64,000 nt of DNA from Photobacterium frigidiphilum (GCF_003025615.1 NZ_PYMJ01000011.1:1-64000), one strand, 5' to 3'; shown: positions 38,242-49,101, counted from the stretch's first letter. Notes: generated by a model not told the origin, from the letters alone. A program made the numbers and translations.

Positions 38242-41200
38242 GGGCTTCCTCCTCATTGAGTATGGCTTCAATGCTTGCTGATAGTCCTTGATGACCAGCC
38301 ACAAAAGTGACAATGTCACGACCTGGTTTTTCTATGTAATAGGTGTGCTTGTATTCCCCTAACAATTCAGGGTCTGGATCGGGAAAGGCACTGGTAATAG
38401 CTATATCATTTTCAGTTAAAGTCGCCAGTAGTTTGGCGCTGTTATACCGCGAAAAATTACCGAGTTCATCAACTGGCCAGTTAATCATTGTGTTAGATTT
38501 ACCACGCAGTAAATTGGTTAAGGCGATGAATATTTGAATCAATATCAGGTATGAGAGCCCAGTACTTGAAATATCAACCAGCTCTGCGCCTGTCACTGCT
38601 TTTTTGGCATGGCCATTTTCCACCACATCCACCTCTAAATTAAACAGCAGGGTGAGATCAACATGGTTTTTACTACGTTGAGAAAAGAGTTGCGCGAGCT
38701 CTAATAGGTTATCGACCAGAGCCTGCGGAGGCAGTGACTGATTTTGAATTTGCCAATTATCATAATCAGTAAGAAAACTTCGTAGTAAAGGCCAGTAGGC
38801 CTCCTCTTTCACTTTAGATGCAAGACGAATCTGGATATTTTCAATGGCTTCAAATGCGCGCACATTCGCTAACTGCTTACTCAGTTGCTGAGATTTGTGT
38901 TGAATACTCTGCTCAAACTGACTCAGGTATTGATAGAAATATCGAATACTCTGTGCGGTATTTGACAATTCAGTAAACAGGGTGGCTTGTACCTGTTTTA
39001 ATTCAGCCTGAAAAGATAAGTTTATGGGTTCAGCCATTGTTAGCCAGTCATCATCACAACCGTGCTCTTGCTCCCATTGCTGCCATAACCGATAGGTATT
39101 GGTATCCACCTCCTGTAAAAACACTTTCTTCAGGGCATAGAATAATTTCCCTCCGTGTTTATTCAGATCATCTAAACGTTTCTGTACGGTTTGCCATTGA
39201 TGATGAATAAGCGCTAAGGTATCTGCTTCGGTTTTTTCTTCAATGATATGCGACTGGAAGTACGGAGAAATCTGTTGCTGCAAGCTTTGACAAGCTAGCT
39301 GATCTTCCTTGATTTGCCTAAGCTGATTTTCCACCTTAGTTAGCTGTTGTTTAAATTGTTTCGTTTGATCTTCTAACTTGGCCGTCTGCAACTCTACATT
39401 GCGTTTATACTCAGTCATCTGGCTGTCTAGGCGACCATGCTTTTGTTGATATTCTGGATGTCGCAGCCATTCATCGGTTGACCAACGTTGGTATTTTTCA
39501 ACCACCTCTCGCGCTTCAAATGCTTGTTTATTTTCTGCCTTTAAACGCTCACGTTCTTGCTCTTGCTTCTGAAGCGTTTGCGTATCAACGCCTCCTTGCT
39601 TGAGAGCCCGCATCCGCTCTTGATCATTTTCTGCTAGCCTTTTTTCTTGCTTAGATCTGAGGTCACTAATTTCCTGCGTTTTACGTGAAAATAGGTTTCC
39701 TTCTTGGGTCGCTAATTTACTTAACGTGTCTTGTTCTTGCTGCTGTGAAGCTCGATAGTCTTGGTCGCACTGCACGATAATTGCTTGAATGTCTTGTACT
39801 AAACTTTGCAGTTGTTGCTGCTTCTCGGCTGCTTGATGGCAATAACGTTCACTTAATGATGATTGATATTCTTGGTGTTTGTGCTCTAACTCTTGCGCCG
39901 CTTGATTAGCTTGTGTAAGTTTACTGTCACAAGTTTTGAGCTCATATTGTACTTGCTGCACAAGTTTTCGTTGTTTTATATATTGCCTGGCAAGTTTCTC
40001 CTGTTTGGCTTTATAACCTGATATTGCCAATTGAGAGGCTTTTTCTTGTGCTCGATTTTCTGACAGTAAATTCTGTAACTTTTCTTCATCGACCAACTCT
40101 ACCGTGCTGATCGCATCTAGGTTTATTTCAACGCCGTATAACGCATCGGTCGAAGAAAACTGTTGTGGTTGCAGATCGGTACGCAACAATAATTCAGGCT
40201 GAATTACCTTGCCAATACTCGTTAACCAATTCGGCTGAGAGGTGCGCAAAAAGTAGAGTAAGCTATGCTCGCTCGGCGTTTGATAATGTAGTAACTCTTG
40301 ATAACGCGCTTCTACTCCTTGCAGAGATGCTTTTTCACCTTTCAGCTGGCTTTCTAGCTCTAATACTTGCGCATCTAAATGTCGGATCTTTTCCGACTCG
40401 CTAACATGTTGTTGATCATAGCGTTGCTTCTGCTCAATGAGTTCTTTAACCGCTCGCTGCTTGGCTGCTAATTCGCTTTTCTGTTCATCGGTAAGTGGTG
40501 GGTTTTCCGCCATTACTTTTAACGCTGCAATGTTTTCAACCAACGGGATTTTTAACGCTTCTTGTGTTTCTCGTTTCTGATTAGCCTCTGAACGAATCTG
40601 GCTTTGTTGTTCTCTATACTGCTGAGTTAATGTACCTTTACGCTGGGTAAGCTGCTTAGAATTGTGATTGAAGGTCTCTTCCCGATCACGAATTCGGCTT
40701 TCAAATGTTCGACCAATATCATGTCTTAACTCGCTATATTGAAGCTCTATAGCCTCGGCTCCCGATTTTAAATGGCTAATCTGCTGATTGAGTTCTTCAA
40801 TACGGGTGCTTCGCTGGGGAATTCGTGAAACCAGTTGCTTCAAATACTCAATATTGATGTTTTGATAGCTCTTGTGATCTGATTCAAGTGCTGAGATTGT
40901 TTTCTCAATGGCTGATATTTCTGCCTCAAGTTTAATCACCTTTGATGTCCATTCCCGTTGGCACTGAACAACATGGGCATTATGATCTTGCGACTGTTGA
41001 TATAATTCCTCACCATACTGTACTTTTTCAGTCAGCAAGCTTTCGACTTCATTTATCAGCTGTACAACCAGACTGGCAACCCGCGATCGCTCCTGGCGCA
41101 GTAACAGACACTCACTAGCCATCTGACTTAAACTATCCGCTTGCGGTTGTTTATAAAGAACCTGCTTAAGCTGGCAATATTCTTTCGTCCAGTGCTCTAA

Positions 41201-41929
41201 CGAGGCTTTGTTTATAAAAGTACTATGCAACTCCGTCGTTTCACTTTCACTTTCAAATACGTCACTTTGAATGATTGAAACAATGATTGCTTTGAAGGTT
41301 TCAAAAGAGGGTTCGCGACCAAAAATACCCATCACCACTTTCTCGATATGGTGAATAGAGGTGCCATGACGGCAAAACGCAAACCGGCGCCGATTTTCAT
41401 TTCTTCTATGTTGCTGCTTTTTATCTGCCAGATTACGTTCATTAATGTTGGATTGAATCACATTGCGGTATTCATTCAAACTGAGCCACTGACTTGTTCG
41501 TACCCACCCTTTTTCGGTTACTCGTCGAGCCAAATCAGATGAGGGTAAAGCTTCAAAACCTTGCTGGGTTTGCAGCATAAACAGACTTCGTTCATATCCA
41601 TGCTCAATCAATAAGAATTGAGCTTGAGTACTGTGGTTTCCAGTGGAGCTACGCATGACAGCCATGCAGGTTTGATCGCCACGAATATACTCATAAATGA
41701 TGTAACTGGTTTTATTAGGAAGAAAATATTCAACAAAGGGAAGTTTGGTTTTCTTTCGTCGCACAAGCTGGCTGGGATAGGCCCCAAAAAAAGGGGGAAT
41801 GAGTTGTAAAAAGGTCGTTTTACCTGCGCCATTATCGCCATTTAGGTTTACATGACCATTCAAATAAACAACGTTCTCTTTTCCAGAAGCAAACGAATCG
41901 ATCGCAATTATTCTATTTAGATAAAACAC
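38234..41929 (-). CDS. jetC: JetC/MksB-like SMC-type ATPase
   Basis: About 1231 residues. A P-loop GDNGAGKTT is at 31-39, within LNGHVNLNGDNGAGKTTF and QLIPPFFGAYPSQLVRR. A very long coiled coil rich in Gln, Glu, Lys and Leu follows, broken near the middle (hinge-like, LLYFLRTSQPNWLTSIGKV). The C-terminal head has the signature ISSTGLSYL near 1125 and Walker B INWPVDELGNF near 1150. This is the MukB/MksB/JetC class, a DNA-loop-extruding motor. The reading frame extends upstream, but AAGGA lies six bases before the GTG at 41929; an ATG at 41935 abuts that site too closely. It is the first gene of the operon. Confidence 0.85.
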   Translation of the reverse strand: MFYLNRIIAIDSFASGKENVVYLNGHVNLNGDNGAGKTTFLQLIPPFFGAYPSQLVRRKKTKLPFVEYFLPNKTSYIIYEYIRGDQTCMAVMRSSTGNHSTQAQFLLIEHGYERSLFMLQTQQGFEALPSSDLARRVTEKGWVRTSQWLSLNEYRNVIQSNINERNLADKKQQHRRNENRRRFAFCRHGTSIHHIEKVVMGIFGREPSFETFKAIIVSIIQSDVFESESETTELHSTFINKASLEHWTKEYCQLKQVLYKQPQADSLSQMASECLLLRQERSRVASLVVQLINEVESLLTEKVQYGEELYQQSQDHNAHVVQCQREWTSKVIKLEAEISAIEKTISALESDHKSYQNINIEYLKQLVSRIPQRSTRIEELNQQISHLKSGAEAIELQYSELRHDIGRTFESRIRDREETFNHNSKQLTQRKGTLTQQYREQQSQIRSEANQKRETQEALKIPLVENIAALKVMAENPPLTDEQKSELAAKQRAVKELIEQKQRYDQQHVSESEKIRHLDAQVLELESQLKGEKASLQGVEARYQELLHYQTPSEHSLLYFLRTSQPNWLTSIGKVIQPELLLRTDLQPQQFSSTDALYGVEINLDAISTVELVDEEKLQNLLSENRAQEKASQLAISGYKAKQEKLARQYIKQRKLVQQVQYELKTCDSKLTQANQAAQELEHKHQEYQSSLSERYCHQAAEKQQQLQSLVQDIQAIIVQCDQDYRASQQQEQDTLSKLATQEGNLFSRKTQEISDLRSKQEKRLAENDQERMRALKQGGVDTQTLQKQEQERERLKAENKQAFEAREVVEKYQRWSTDEWLRHPEYQQKHGRLDSQMTEYKRNVELQTAKLEDQTKQFKQQLTKVENQLRQIKEDQLACQSLQQQISPYFQSHIIEEKTEADTLALIHHQWQTVQKRLDDLNKHGGKLFYALKKVFLQEVDTNTYRLWQQWEQEHGCDDDWLTMAEPINLSFQAELKQVQATLFTELSNTAQSIRYFYQYLSQFEQSIQHKSQQLSKQLANVRAFEAIENIQIRLASKVKEEAYWPLLRSFLTDYDNWQIQNQSLPPQALVDNLLELAQLFSQRSKNHVDLTLLFNLEVDVVENGHAKKAVTGAELVDISSTGLSYLILIQIFIALTNLLRGKSNTMINWPVDELGNFSRYNSAKLLATLTENDIAITSAFPDPDPELLGEYKHTYYIEKPGRDIVTFVAGHQGLSASIEAILNEEEAHV

Positions 41930-42243
41930 ACACATTCCTTTTGTATATAACCATACCCAACCAGACATATGATATGTGATTAAGTGAGTATGTATAGACT
42001 GTAAGGAAAAACATGTCTTTTTTTCAGGCTGATGTAACAAATTGTGCCTCACAAAAATCAGACCATAATCTGATTTCGAAACACCTTCTTATTTTAATTC
42101 GGCATGTTCCGGCAAGATCTGCTTGAATAATAAACCAGCCCAAAACAATCCCTATAATGATTGTCATAATTCCTCAGAAATCATTGACATTTAGCGCAAA
42201 CGCCATAGCCTTGTCTCATCTAACCAATGAGGCAATCGTAATC
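41930..42243. other. Divergent intergenic region between jetC and menB
   Basis: About 314 bases that must hold both promoters. The only distinct structure is the inverted repeat at 42055-42076. No small gene is visible. Confidence 0.5.
42055..42076. promoter_or_regulatory. Inverted repeat upstream of jetC
   Basis: AAATCAGA and TCTGATTT form a perfect 8-bp inverted repeat around CCATAA, about 126 bases before the jetC start. No regulator gene is adjacent. It could be an operator for the defence operon or for menB. Confidence 0.4.
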
Positions 42244-43140
42244 ATGACCAGCAAAGAAATTTTTAATCCTGAACTATGGGATGAAGTCCCTGGCTTTGAT
42301 TTTGAAGACGTCACCTATCATCGCGCCAAAGCACACGGTACAGTTCGTATTGCAATCAGCCGCCCTGATTGCTTGAATGCATTTCGTCCAAAAACCGTAG
42401 ATGAGCTTTTTACTGCCCTTGACCATGCTCGCCAATCGTCTGATGTTGGTTGTGTACTGCTTACTGGTAATGGTCCATCGAAAAAAGGCCAATGGTCATT
42501 CTCTTCCGGTGGTGACCAACGTATCCGAGGTAAAGACGGATACAAATACGAAGGTGAAGAAGCAGGCAAAGCGGATGTTGCTCGCATGGGTCGCCTACAT
42601 ATCCTTGAAGTTCAACGCATGATTCGCTTTATGCCAAAAGTCGTTATCGCTGTCGTACCAGGGTGGGCTGTAGGTGGCGGCCATAGCTTACACGTTGTGT
42701 GTGACTTGACTCTAGCATCAAAAGAACACGCTGTATTCAAACAGACAGATCCTGATGTCGCATCATTTGATTCAGGCTACGGCTCGGCCTACCTTGCCAA
42801 GATGATTGGCCAGAAGCGTGCCCGTGAAATCTTCTTCTGTGGTTTCAACTACAGTGCACAAGAAGCTTATGACATGGGGATGGTCAATAAGGTTGTTGAA
42901 CACGTTGAACTTGAAAATGAAGCACTTGTTTGGGCTAAAGAGATCAATAGCAAATCACCAACCGCGATGCGCATGCTTAAATACGGTTTCAACATGTCTG
43001 ACGATGGCTTAGTCGGACAGCAACTATTTGCAGGTGAAGCAACTCGTCTAGCCTACGGCACCGAAGAAGCACAAGAAGGCCGTGATGCCTTTTTAGAAAA
43101 ACGAGATCAAGACTTCAGCCGTTTTCCTTGGCATTACTAA
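42244..43140 (+). CDS. menB: 1,4-dihydroxy-2-naphthoyl-CoA synthase-like enoyl-CoA hydratase
   Basis: 298 residues from the ATG at 42244 (GAGG upstream). Crotonase-fold landmarks match MenB: ISRPDCLNAFRPKTVDEL, FSSGGDQ, VVPGWAVGGGHSLH and DVASFDSGYGSAYLAK. It closes the naphthoate ring in menaquinone synthesis. It stands alone, without other men genes. Menaquinone supports anaerobic respiration, in keeping with neighbours such as nor and the FNR-linked operon. It could be a second MenB or a related hydratase. Confidence 0.85.
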   Translation: MTSKEIFNPELWDEVPGFDFEDVTYHRAKAHGTVRIAISRPDCLNAFRPKTVDELFTALDHARQSSDVGCVLLTGNGPSKKGQWSFSSGGDQRIRGKDGYKYEGEEAGKADVARMGRLHILEVQRMIRFMPKVVIAVVPGWAVGGGHSLHVVCDLTLASKEHAVFKQTDPDVASFDSGYGSAYLAKMIGQKRAREIFFCGFNYSAQEAYDMGMVNKVVEHVELENEALVWAKEINSKSPTAMRMLKYGFNMSDDGLVGQQLFAGEATRLAYGTEEAQEGRDAFLEKRDQDFSRFPWHY

Positions 43141-43165
43141 TACCAGCCTGAACGATTGATTTTAG

Positions 43166-43187
43166 AGCCCTGTTCGCAGGGCTTTTA
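43166..43187 (+). terminator. Terminator after menB
   Basis: AGCCCTG pairs with CAGGGCT around TTCG, a stable tetraloop, followed by TTTA. It touches the end of the convergent GNAT gene. Confidence 0.8.
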
Positions 43188-43658
43188 TGCCGTTTCCATC
43201 AGCATTATATACTGCGGCCCAGCAGCCCCACCACGGTACAACTCGTCAGTATCAGTAAACCCATATTTTAAGTAACATCGATAAGCCGAAGGGTTTTTAC
43301 AGTTAACGGTAAGATATATTTTGCTGTATTGAGAATAAGCTTCTTGAAGATATAGCTTAAGAGCTGCAACAGAGTATTTGCCATAACCTTTACCTTGATG
43401 TCGACTATCGATAAAAAACGCCCTCAAACCCAAAGCCCCATTAGAACAAAAGTCATAATTTTCCGAATAGACTGTATCTATCACAAAAAGCCCTACAACC
43501 TCATCACCAACCAGCACGACATGCTTATGCCCTGTTTCTGGCATATTCTCGAATATTTCTTGAACAGTTCCAACAAACTTCAACTGTTCATCTGACACCT
43601 TGAGTGCTAAGACTTGTTCAACATATTCCTCAGAAAACTTTTCAATTTTTATCACCAC
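43185..43658 (-). CDS. GNAT-family N-acetyltransferase
   Basis: 157 residues. The acetyl-CoA loop is RHQGKGYGKYSVAAL, with the following helix and the NPSAYRCYLKYGF motif. The start is GTG with GGAAGG upstream; a second GTG is adjacent. It transfers acetyl to an unknown small molecule. It converges on menB. Confidence 0.85.
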   Translation of the reverse strand: MVIKIEKFSEEYVEQVLALKVSDEQLKFVGTVQEIFENMPETGHKHVVLVGDEVVGLFVIDTVYSENYDFCSNGALGLRAFFIDSRHQGKGYGKYSVAALKLYLQEAYSQYSKIYLTVNCKNPSAYRCYLKYGFTDTDELYRGGAAGPQYIMLMETA

Positions 43659-43723
43659 GTCTTACCTTCCTTGTATGGCATAACACATGCTAACGCTACG
43701 CTTTCATCTAAACAATTGATTAC

Positions 43724-44059
43724 ACACTAATACTAGAACAACCTAGTGGGATTTTACGAGTATCATTACCTGTCGACTTTGCGACAATTTATCTAGCCCC
43801 TTTATTATCTAAATTTACTAGACGTTATCCATGTATTTCGTTTGATTTTGACCTTACGCCATGAAATTCGGATATAATATCTGAGTCAGACGATGTGGCA
43901 ATTAAGGTCGAAGAACAAAAAAGTTCTAACCTCGTAGCTCGTAAACTAGCGAGCATCAACGGATGCTTATATGCATCACCACATTATCTGGAGCGTTTTA
44001 GAGAACCAAAAGACTTAGTCAATCGCCAATGCTTTAATATTGTAAAATCTAGTCATTGA
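43724..44059 (+). pseudogene. Decayed LysR-type regulator (effector domain only)
   Basis: One frame reads QPSGILRVSLPVDFATIYL, APLLSKFTRRYP, then a stop at 43862 and continues SDDVAIKVEEQKSSNLVARK, YASPHYLERF, DLVNRQCFN before ending. This is the start of a LysR effector domain (GxLRVSLPVDF..LAPLL, then the LVARKL and YASPHYL blocks). The DNA-binding part is missing upstream and the C-terminus is lost. Confidence 0.8.
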
Positions 44060-44151
44060 CGACTGCACAACAAAAAATAACCATTGATATTTAAGTAAAT
44101 TGTAAACTTTTACTTAAATATCGGAATGATGAAAAATTAGCCGTACTGGAC

Positions 44152-44283
44152 ATGGAGAGCATTCTCATGCCGAAGAAAATCGTTACATTTATAGTTTTTG
44201 TGCTGGCCAAGCAAAACCGATTTGTATCGGCATTATTCAATGACCCAGTGATTAAATCCCAGCTAGAGCAGGAGAATCAGTAA
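44152..44283 (+). CDS. Small hydrophobic protein, first of a two-gene unknown unit
   Basis: 43 residues: MESILMPKKIVTFIVFVLAK then a charged tail ending SQLEQENQ. One short hydrophobic segment could enter a membrane. Its stop overlaps the next start (TAATG), so both are probably translated together. No ribosome site is obvious (CATGGAGAG precedes the second possible ATG at 44167). No family is recognised. Confidence 0.4.
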   Translation: MESILMPKKIVTFIVFVLAKQNRFVSALFNDPVIKSQLEQENQ

Positions 44284-44657
44284 TGACCCATGAAACTAAA
44301 ACAATGGAAGTACCTGTCGCTATCGCCGATAGAGTGCAGGCTTTGATTAATGCCTATGAAGCCAAAGAGAAGTTCAATGCTGAGCGTAAGGTGGTAGTGA
44401 ACAACTTACATTCCATGGATAAACTTAGTTGTGAGATGGCTGTTTATAGTTTTCCTCAGGGTGAGTTGCTAGACACCCTCAGGTTTGTGTATGAGCTATC
44501 TGGTACTAACAGCAAGTTCGTCACAAATATACTTACACAATCCAGAGAGAACCCAAAGAAGGTATTATCCGATGCCCAGAGAACATCAGCAAAGAGCCTG
44601 TTATTTAATCTGATCAATGAGCCTTCAGTCATTTCTGCCATGAAGGAGATTCAGTAA
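44283..44657 (+). CDS. Unknown small soluble protein
   Basis: 124 residues, helical, with a charged N-terminal half (VQALINAYEAKEKFNAERK) and a Ser/Asn-rich C-terminus. GGAG lies before the ATG. It follows the 43-residue gene by a 1-base overlap. No motif or family is recognised. The block from the LysR relic to here looks accessory. Confidence 0.55.
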   Translation: MTHETKTMEVPVAIADRVQALINAYEAKEKFNAERKVVVNNLHSMDKLSCEMAVYSFPQGELLDTLRFVYELSGTNSKFVTNILTQSRENPKKVLSDAQRTSAKSLLFNLINEPSVISAMKEIQ

Positions 44658-45059
44658 CTCCAGTGCATATAAATATGACCAAATTCACTAGACCATTACA
44701 ACAGTAATAAGAGACGCTGGTCTGCTAGGCCAGCTCTATTCATTATATTATACCCAAGCTTAGCCGCAAGAAATGTCCAGCTTCCATTCTGAATTTCCAG
44801 CCTCGGCTTATGTAGTTCCAGCCCGGCTTTGCTCCCCAGCGACAACGCGATTCCTACCGTGCACAAAGGTGGGGAAGATTAATGTTTGTCATGGTTATTC
44901 CCCCGATTTTCTTTCAGAAAATCATATAAATTCAACCATTATGATATCAACAACGCTTAAAGAACCGGCCTATGAAATCAGGCAAATATATTCACCTAAC
45001 CTATACTAAGCAGATCTTTAATCAAAAAATTAAAGTAAAGCAAAATAAAGGGTAGCAAT
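44658..45059. other. Intergenic region before the nor genes, with a possible MITE end
   Basis: About 400 bases without a gene. At 44749 TATACCCAAGCT matches the tip of the element at 54888-55169, but the next bases (TAGCCGCAAGA) diverge, so it is at most a degraded end. The rest must contain the norC promoter. I see half sites such as ATATCAA near 44950 and TAATCAA near 45024 but no full FNR or NorR site. Confidence 0.5.
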
Positions 45060-45506
45060 ATGTCAGACACTTTTACGAAAGGCATGGCTCGAAATATCTA
45101 TTACGGCGGTAGTGTTTTTTTCTTACTGTTGTTTGCCGCACTCACCATGCATACCACGATAGAAATGCCCAAATCTGACCATCGCGAAAACCTCACTGAA
45201 TCAGTCGCAAGAGGTAAAACGGTATGGGAAGACAATAATTGTATCGGTTGCCATACGCTCGTAGGAGAAGGCGCCTATTATGCCCCTGAGCTGGGTAATG
45301 TTTACTTTCGTCGTGGGGGTGGCAATCTCGCTGCATTTAAAGGCTTTATGCAAGGTTGGATGAGAATTCAACCACTTGGTGTGCCGGGGCGTCGCCAAAT
45401 GCCTCAATTTAATTTGACGGCGCAACAAGTTGATGATTTAGCGGAGTTCTTAAAGTTCACAGCTGAAATGGATGTTAACAGTTGGCCACCGAATATTGAG
45501 GGGTAA
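45060..45506 (+). CDS. norC: Nitric oxide reductase cytochrome c subunit
   Basis: 148 residues. One N-terminal membrane anchor (VFFLLLFAALTM) is followed by a haem c site C61-I-G-C-H65 and the distal Met in GRRQMPQF. It carries electrons from periplasmic donors to NorB. norB begins 3 bases after its stop. Confidence 0.95.
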   Translation: MSDTFTKGMARNIYYGGSVFFLLLFAALTMHTTIEMPKSDHRENLTESVARGKTVWEDNNCIGCHTLVGEGAYYAPELGNVYFRRGGGNLAAFKGFMQGWMRIQPLGVPGRRQMPQFNLTAQQVDDLAEFLKFTAEMDVNSWPPNIEG

Positions 45507-46898
<1,392 letters not shown>

Positions 46899-47012
46899 TG
46901 AGTCAACGTTGAGTTAACAACATCCATTCGCTTCACTGGAAATGGAGCTGGCGCTTCAATTGCCGTCAGCTTTGACTCAATCCACTGTATAATGGAGGTA
47001 ATTTAACCACAT

Positions 47013-48854
47013 ATGGAAGAATGGGTTGGTAGTATTTGGCATAAGTTCATTGTGCAAAAGAACCACACAGAATTTGATCATGCCCGAGTTGAGTTTGATG
47101 AGATCAAAAAATCCGCAGGGATGGTCTTTCGGGCGCTAGGAGGCGCACCGACTAAACGCGTCGAAGCAGCAGTACCTCGTGACTATTACGCTCGCAGAAA
47201 ATTACTCGACAAGATTTCAGGTACCAAGCAACAGATCAGCCTTGCCTGGCAAGATGAAACCAGTTTACGGTTGCCGCAGTCTATTGCCATTTTTGATACA
47301 CCACAACTCAATAAAGAACTTTACCTCTGGCTAGTGGCACTCGCTGCTCATAGCCCTAGCCATTTCACTCACTGGGCCAGAGACAATCAAGCCGTAGTGA
47401 CTAAAATATTAGCTAAATTCCCAGCGTTAAGACCGCGCTATCGACGACTCGCAACGGCGGTACTCAAGCTACGCCAACCAGTAGAAACATTACCCAAGGC
47501 CTTACAACCGCTCGAACACGCAGTCATTCAGGCGATAATTCATCCTGAAAGCATCATTGATTTTCCGGTGGCCAACTATGCCCCTCAAGCTATTTATCTC
47601 TGGCTATATCCAAATGAAAATATCAAGGCCAATCCATTCAAAGCGGCAGAGGTTGATTGTAATGAGGAGCAAGTGTCATCATTAATGACTCATCAAGAAA
47701 GCCAGCAAGCTAGAAAAAAATCAGAGCGAATTGATGAAGATGACACTAAAGATAGTTTGATGGTATTTCGCTTAGAAAACTTATTTTCCTGGAGCGAATT
47801 TTCTCGAGTGAATCGCGCGGAAGATGACACTGATGGTGATGACGCTCAAAGAGTCGCTGAGGATCTTGATATCATTACGGTGGTAAAGGGTTCGCGGCAA
47901 AAGAACGCAAAACTTAAGCTAGACCTAGATTTACCCTCTGCAATTGAAGACGACTTACCGCTGGGAAAAGGCATCACGTTGCCAGAGTGGGACTATAAGT
48001 CCAATCAATTAATACCCGAGCGCTGCTTGTTGCAGCCTATGTTACCTAAAGACAGTAAACCACTCGCCTTGCCAGCATCATTAACCCCTGCAGCCAAGAA
48101 AATCCGCCAACAATTCCAGAAGTTACAAAGTATCAAAAATTGGCAAAAAGCTCAGTCGACTGGCGATGAAATTGATTTAACTGCTTGGCTGGATTTCCAT
48201 ATTGATAGTAAAACATCGATGGCGCGCGATACTGGTCTCTACCTCCGATTTCAGAACTGCCAACGCGATATCAGCACCCTGTTATTATCAGATCTTTCCA
48301 TGTCTACAGATGCCTATATCAACAATAAATGCAGGGTCATTGATGTCATCAAAGACAGTATGTTGCTATTTAGTGAGGCCTTAGCGGCAGTGGGAGATCC
48401 TTTTGCTGTTTATGGCTTCTCATCGGTAAAGCGCCATCATGTCAGGTTCACGTTATTGAAGAATTTTGCCGAATCTTATAATGACCATATACGCGGTCGC
48501 ATACTCAGCCTACGTCCAGGGTTTTATACCCGTATGGGAGCAGCGATTCGCCAAGCCAGCAACATTTTGGCCGAGCAAAATCAACATCGAAAACTATTGC
48601 TTATTTTGACCGATGGTAAACCAAATGATATCGATAATTACGACGGAAGACATGGCATTGAAGATACCCGGCAAGCCATCATTGCCGCCCGCCGCCTCGG
48701 ACTTGTGCCATTTTGCATCACCATAGATCAAAAAGCCGACCAGTATCTGCCTTATATATTTGGTAGCAATGGCTTTACTGTTATTTTCGACCCAAGCCAG
48801 TTACCCACTAAGCTGCCACAGTTGTATCATCAACTCACCCAGTCTTCTTGCTAG
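47013..48854 (+). CDS. norD: NO reductase activation protein, VWA domain
   Basis: 613 residues. The C-terminal von Willebrand A domain has the MIDAS motif DLSMST (LLLSDLSMSTDAY) and LLILTDGKPND. The N-terminal part is helical. With the AAA+ protein NorQ it inserts metal into or matures NorB. The start at 47013 has only a distant GGAGG, so translation may be weak. Confidence 0.92.
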   Translation: MEEWVGSIWHKFIVQKNHTEFDHARVEFDEIKKSAGMVFRALGGAPTKRVEAAVPRDYYARRKLLDKISGTKQQISLAWQDETSLRLPQSIAIFDTPQLNKELYLWLVALAAHSPSHFTHWARDNQAVVTKILAKFPALRPRYRRLATAVLKLRQPVETLPKALQPLEHAVIQAIIHPESIIDFPVANYAPQAIYLWLYPNENIKANPFKAAEVDCNEEQVSSLMTHQESQQARKKSERIDEDDTKDSLMVFRLENLFSWSEFSRVNRAEDDTDGDDAQRVAEDLDIITVVKGSRQKNAKLKLDLDLPSAIEDDLPLGKGITLPEWDYKSNQLIPERCLLQPMLPKDSKPLALPASLTPAAKKIRQQFQKLQSIKNWQKAQSTGDEIDLTAWLDFHIDSKTSMARDTGLYLRFQNCQRDISTLLLSDLSMSTDAYINNKCRVIDVIKDSMLLFSEALAAVGDPFAVYGFSSVKRHHVRFTLLKNFAESYNDHIRGRILSLRPGFYTRMGAAIRQASNILAEQNQHRKLLLILTDGKPNDIDNYDGRHGIEDTRQAIIAARRLGLVPFCITIDQKADQYLPYIFGSNGFTVIFDPSQLPTKLPQLYHQLTQSSC

Positions 48855-48879
48855 ATGTTACCCACATAAGGAGAGCTAA

Positions 48880-49101
48880 ATGATCGAGAAAGTGCCCTGT
48901 TTGTACTGTCAGACTGAAAATACCATTGAGCAAGATGTTGGTGGTGGCAGGTCTGCTCCAACTCAGGTCTGTCATCATTGTGGTATGGCTTTACCCAAGG
49001 CCCATCCGAGCAGTCGCCGCTATAAAACTAAGGTGTTTTTGTGGGCCTTTGTCTTTATCGCATTATTTTGTTTTATTATGGTCATTTATTTGCCTAGGTA
49101 A
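48880..49101 (+). CDS. Small zinc-ribbon membrane protein in the nor operon
   Basis: 73 residues. Cys pairs C7-x2-C10 and C31-x2-C34 form a zinc ribbon, followed by one membrane helix (VFLWAFVFIALFCFIMVIYL). It resembles small proteins found beside denitrification genes. A role in NO reductase assembly is inferred from position only. Confidence 0.7.
   Translation: MIEKVPCLYCQTENTIEQDVGGGRSAPTQVCHHCGMALPKAHPSSRRYKTKVFLWAFVFIALFCFIMVIYLPR

Noticed and set aside
44749-44760. Second copy of the MITE
   Set aside because: Only 12 bases match and the opposite end is not found; noted only as a possible degraded tip.
44773-45009. 78-codon frame before norC
   Set aside because: No ribosome site, odd composition, and lies in the promoter region.
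44940-45040. FNR site before norC
   Set aside because: Only half sites (ATATCAA, TAATCAA) are present; the partner halves do not match.
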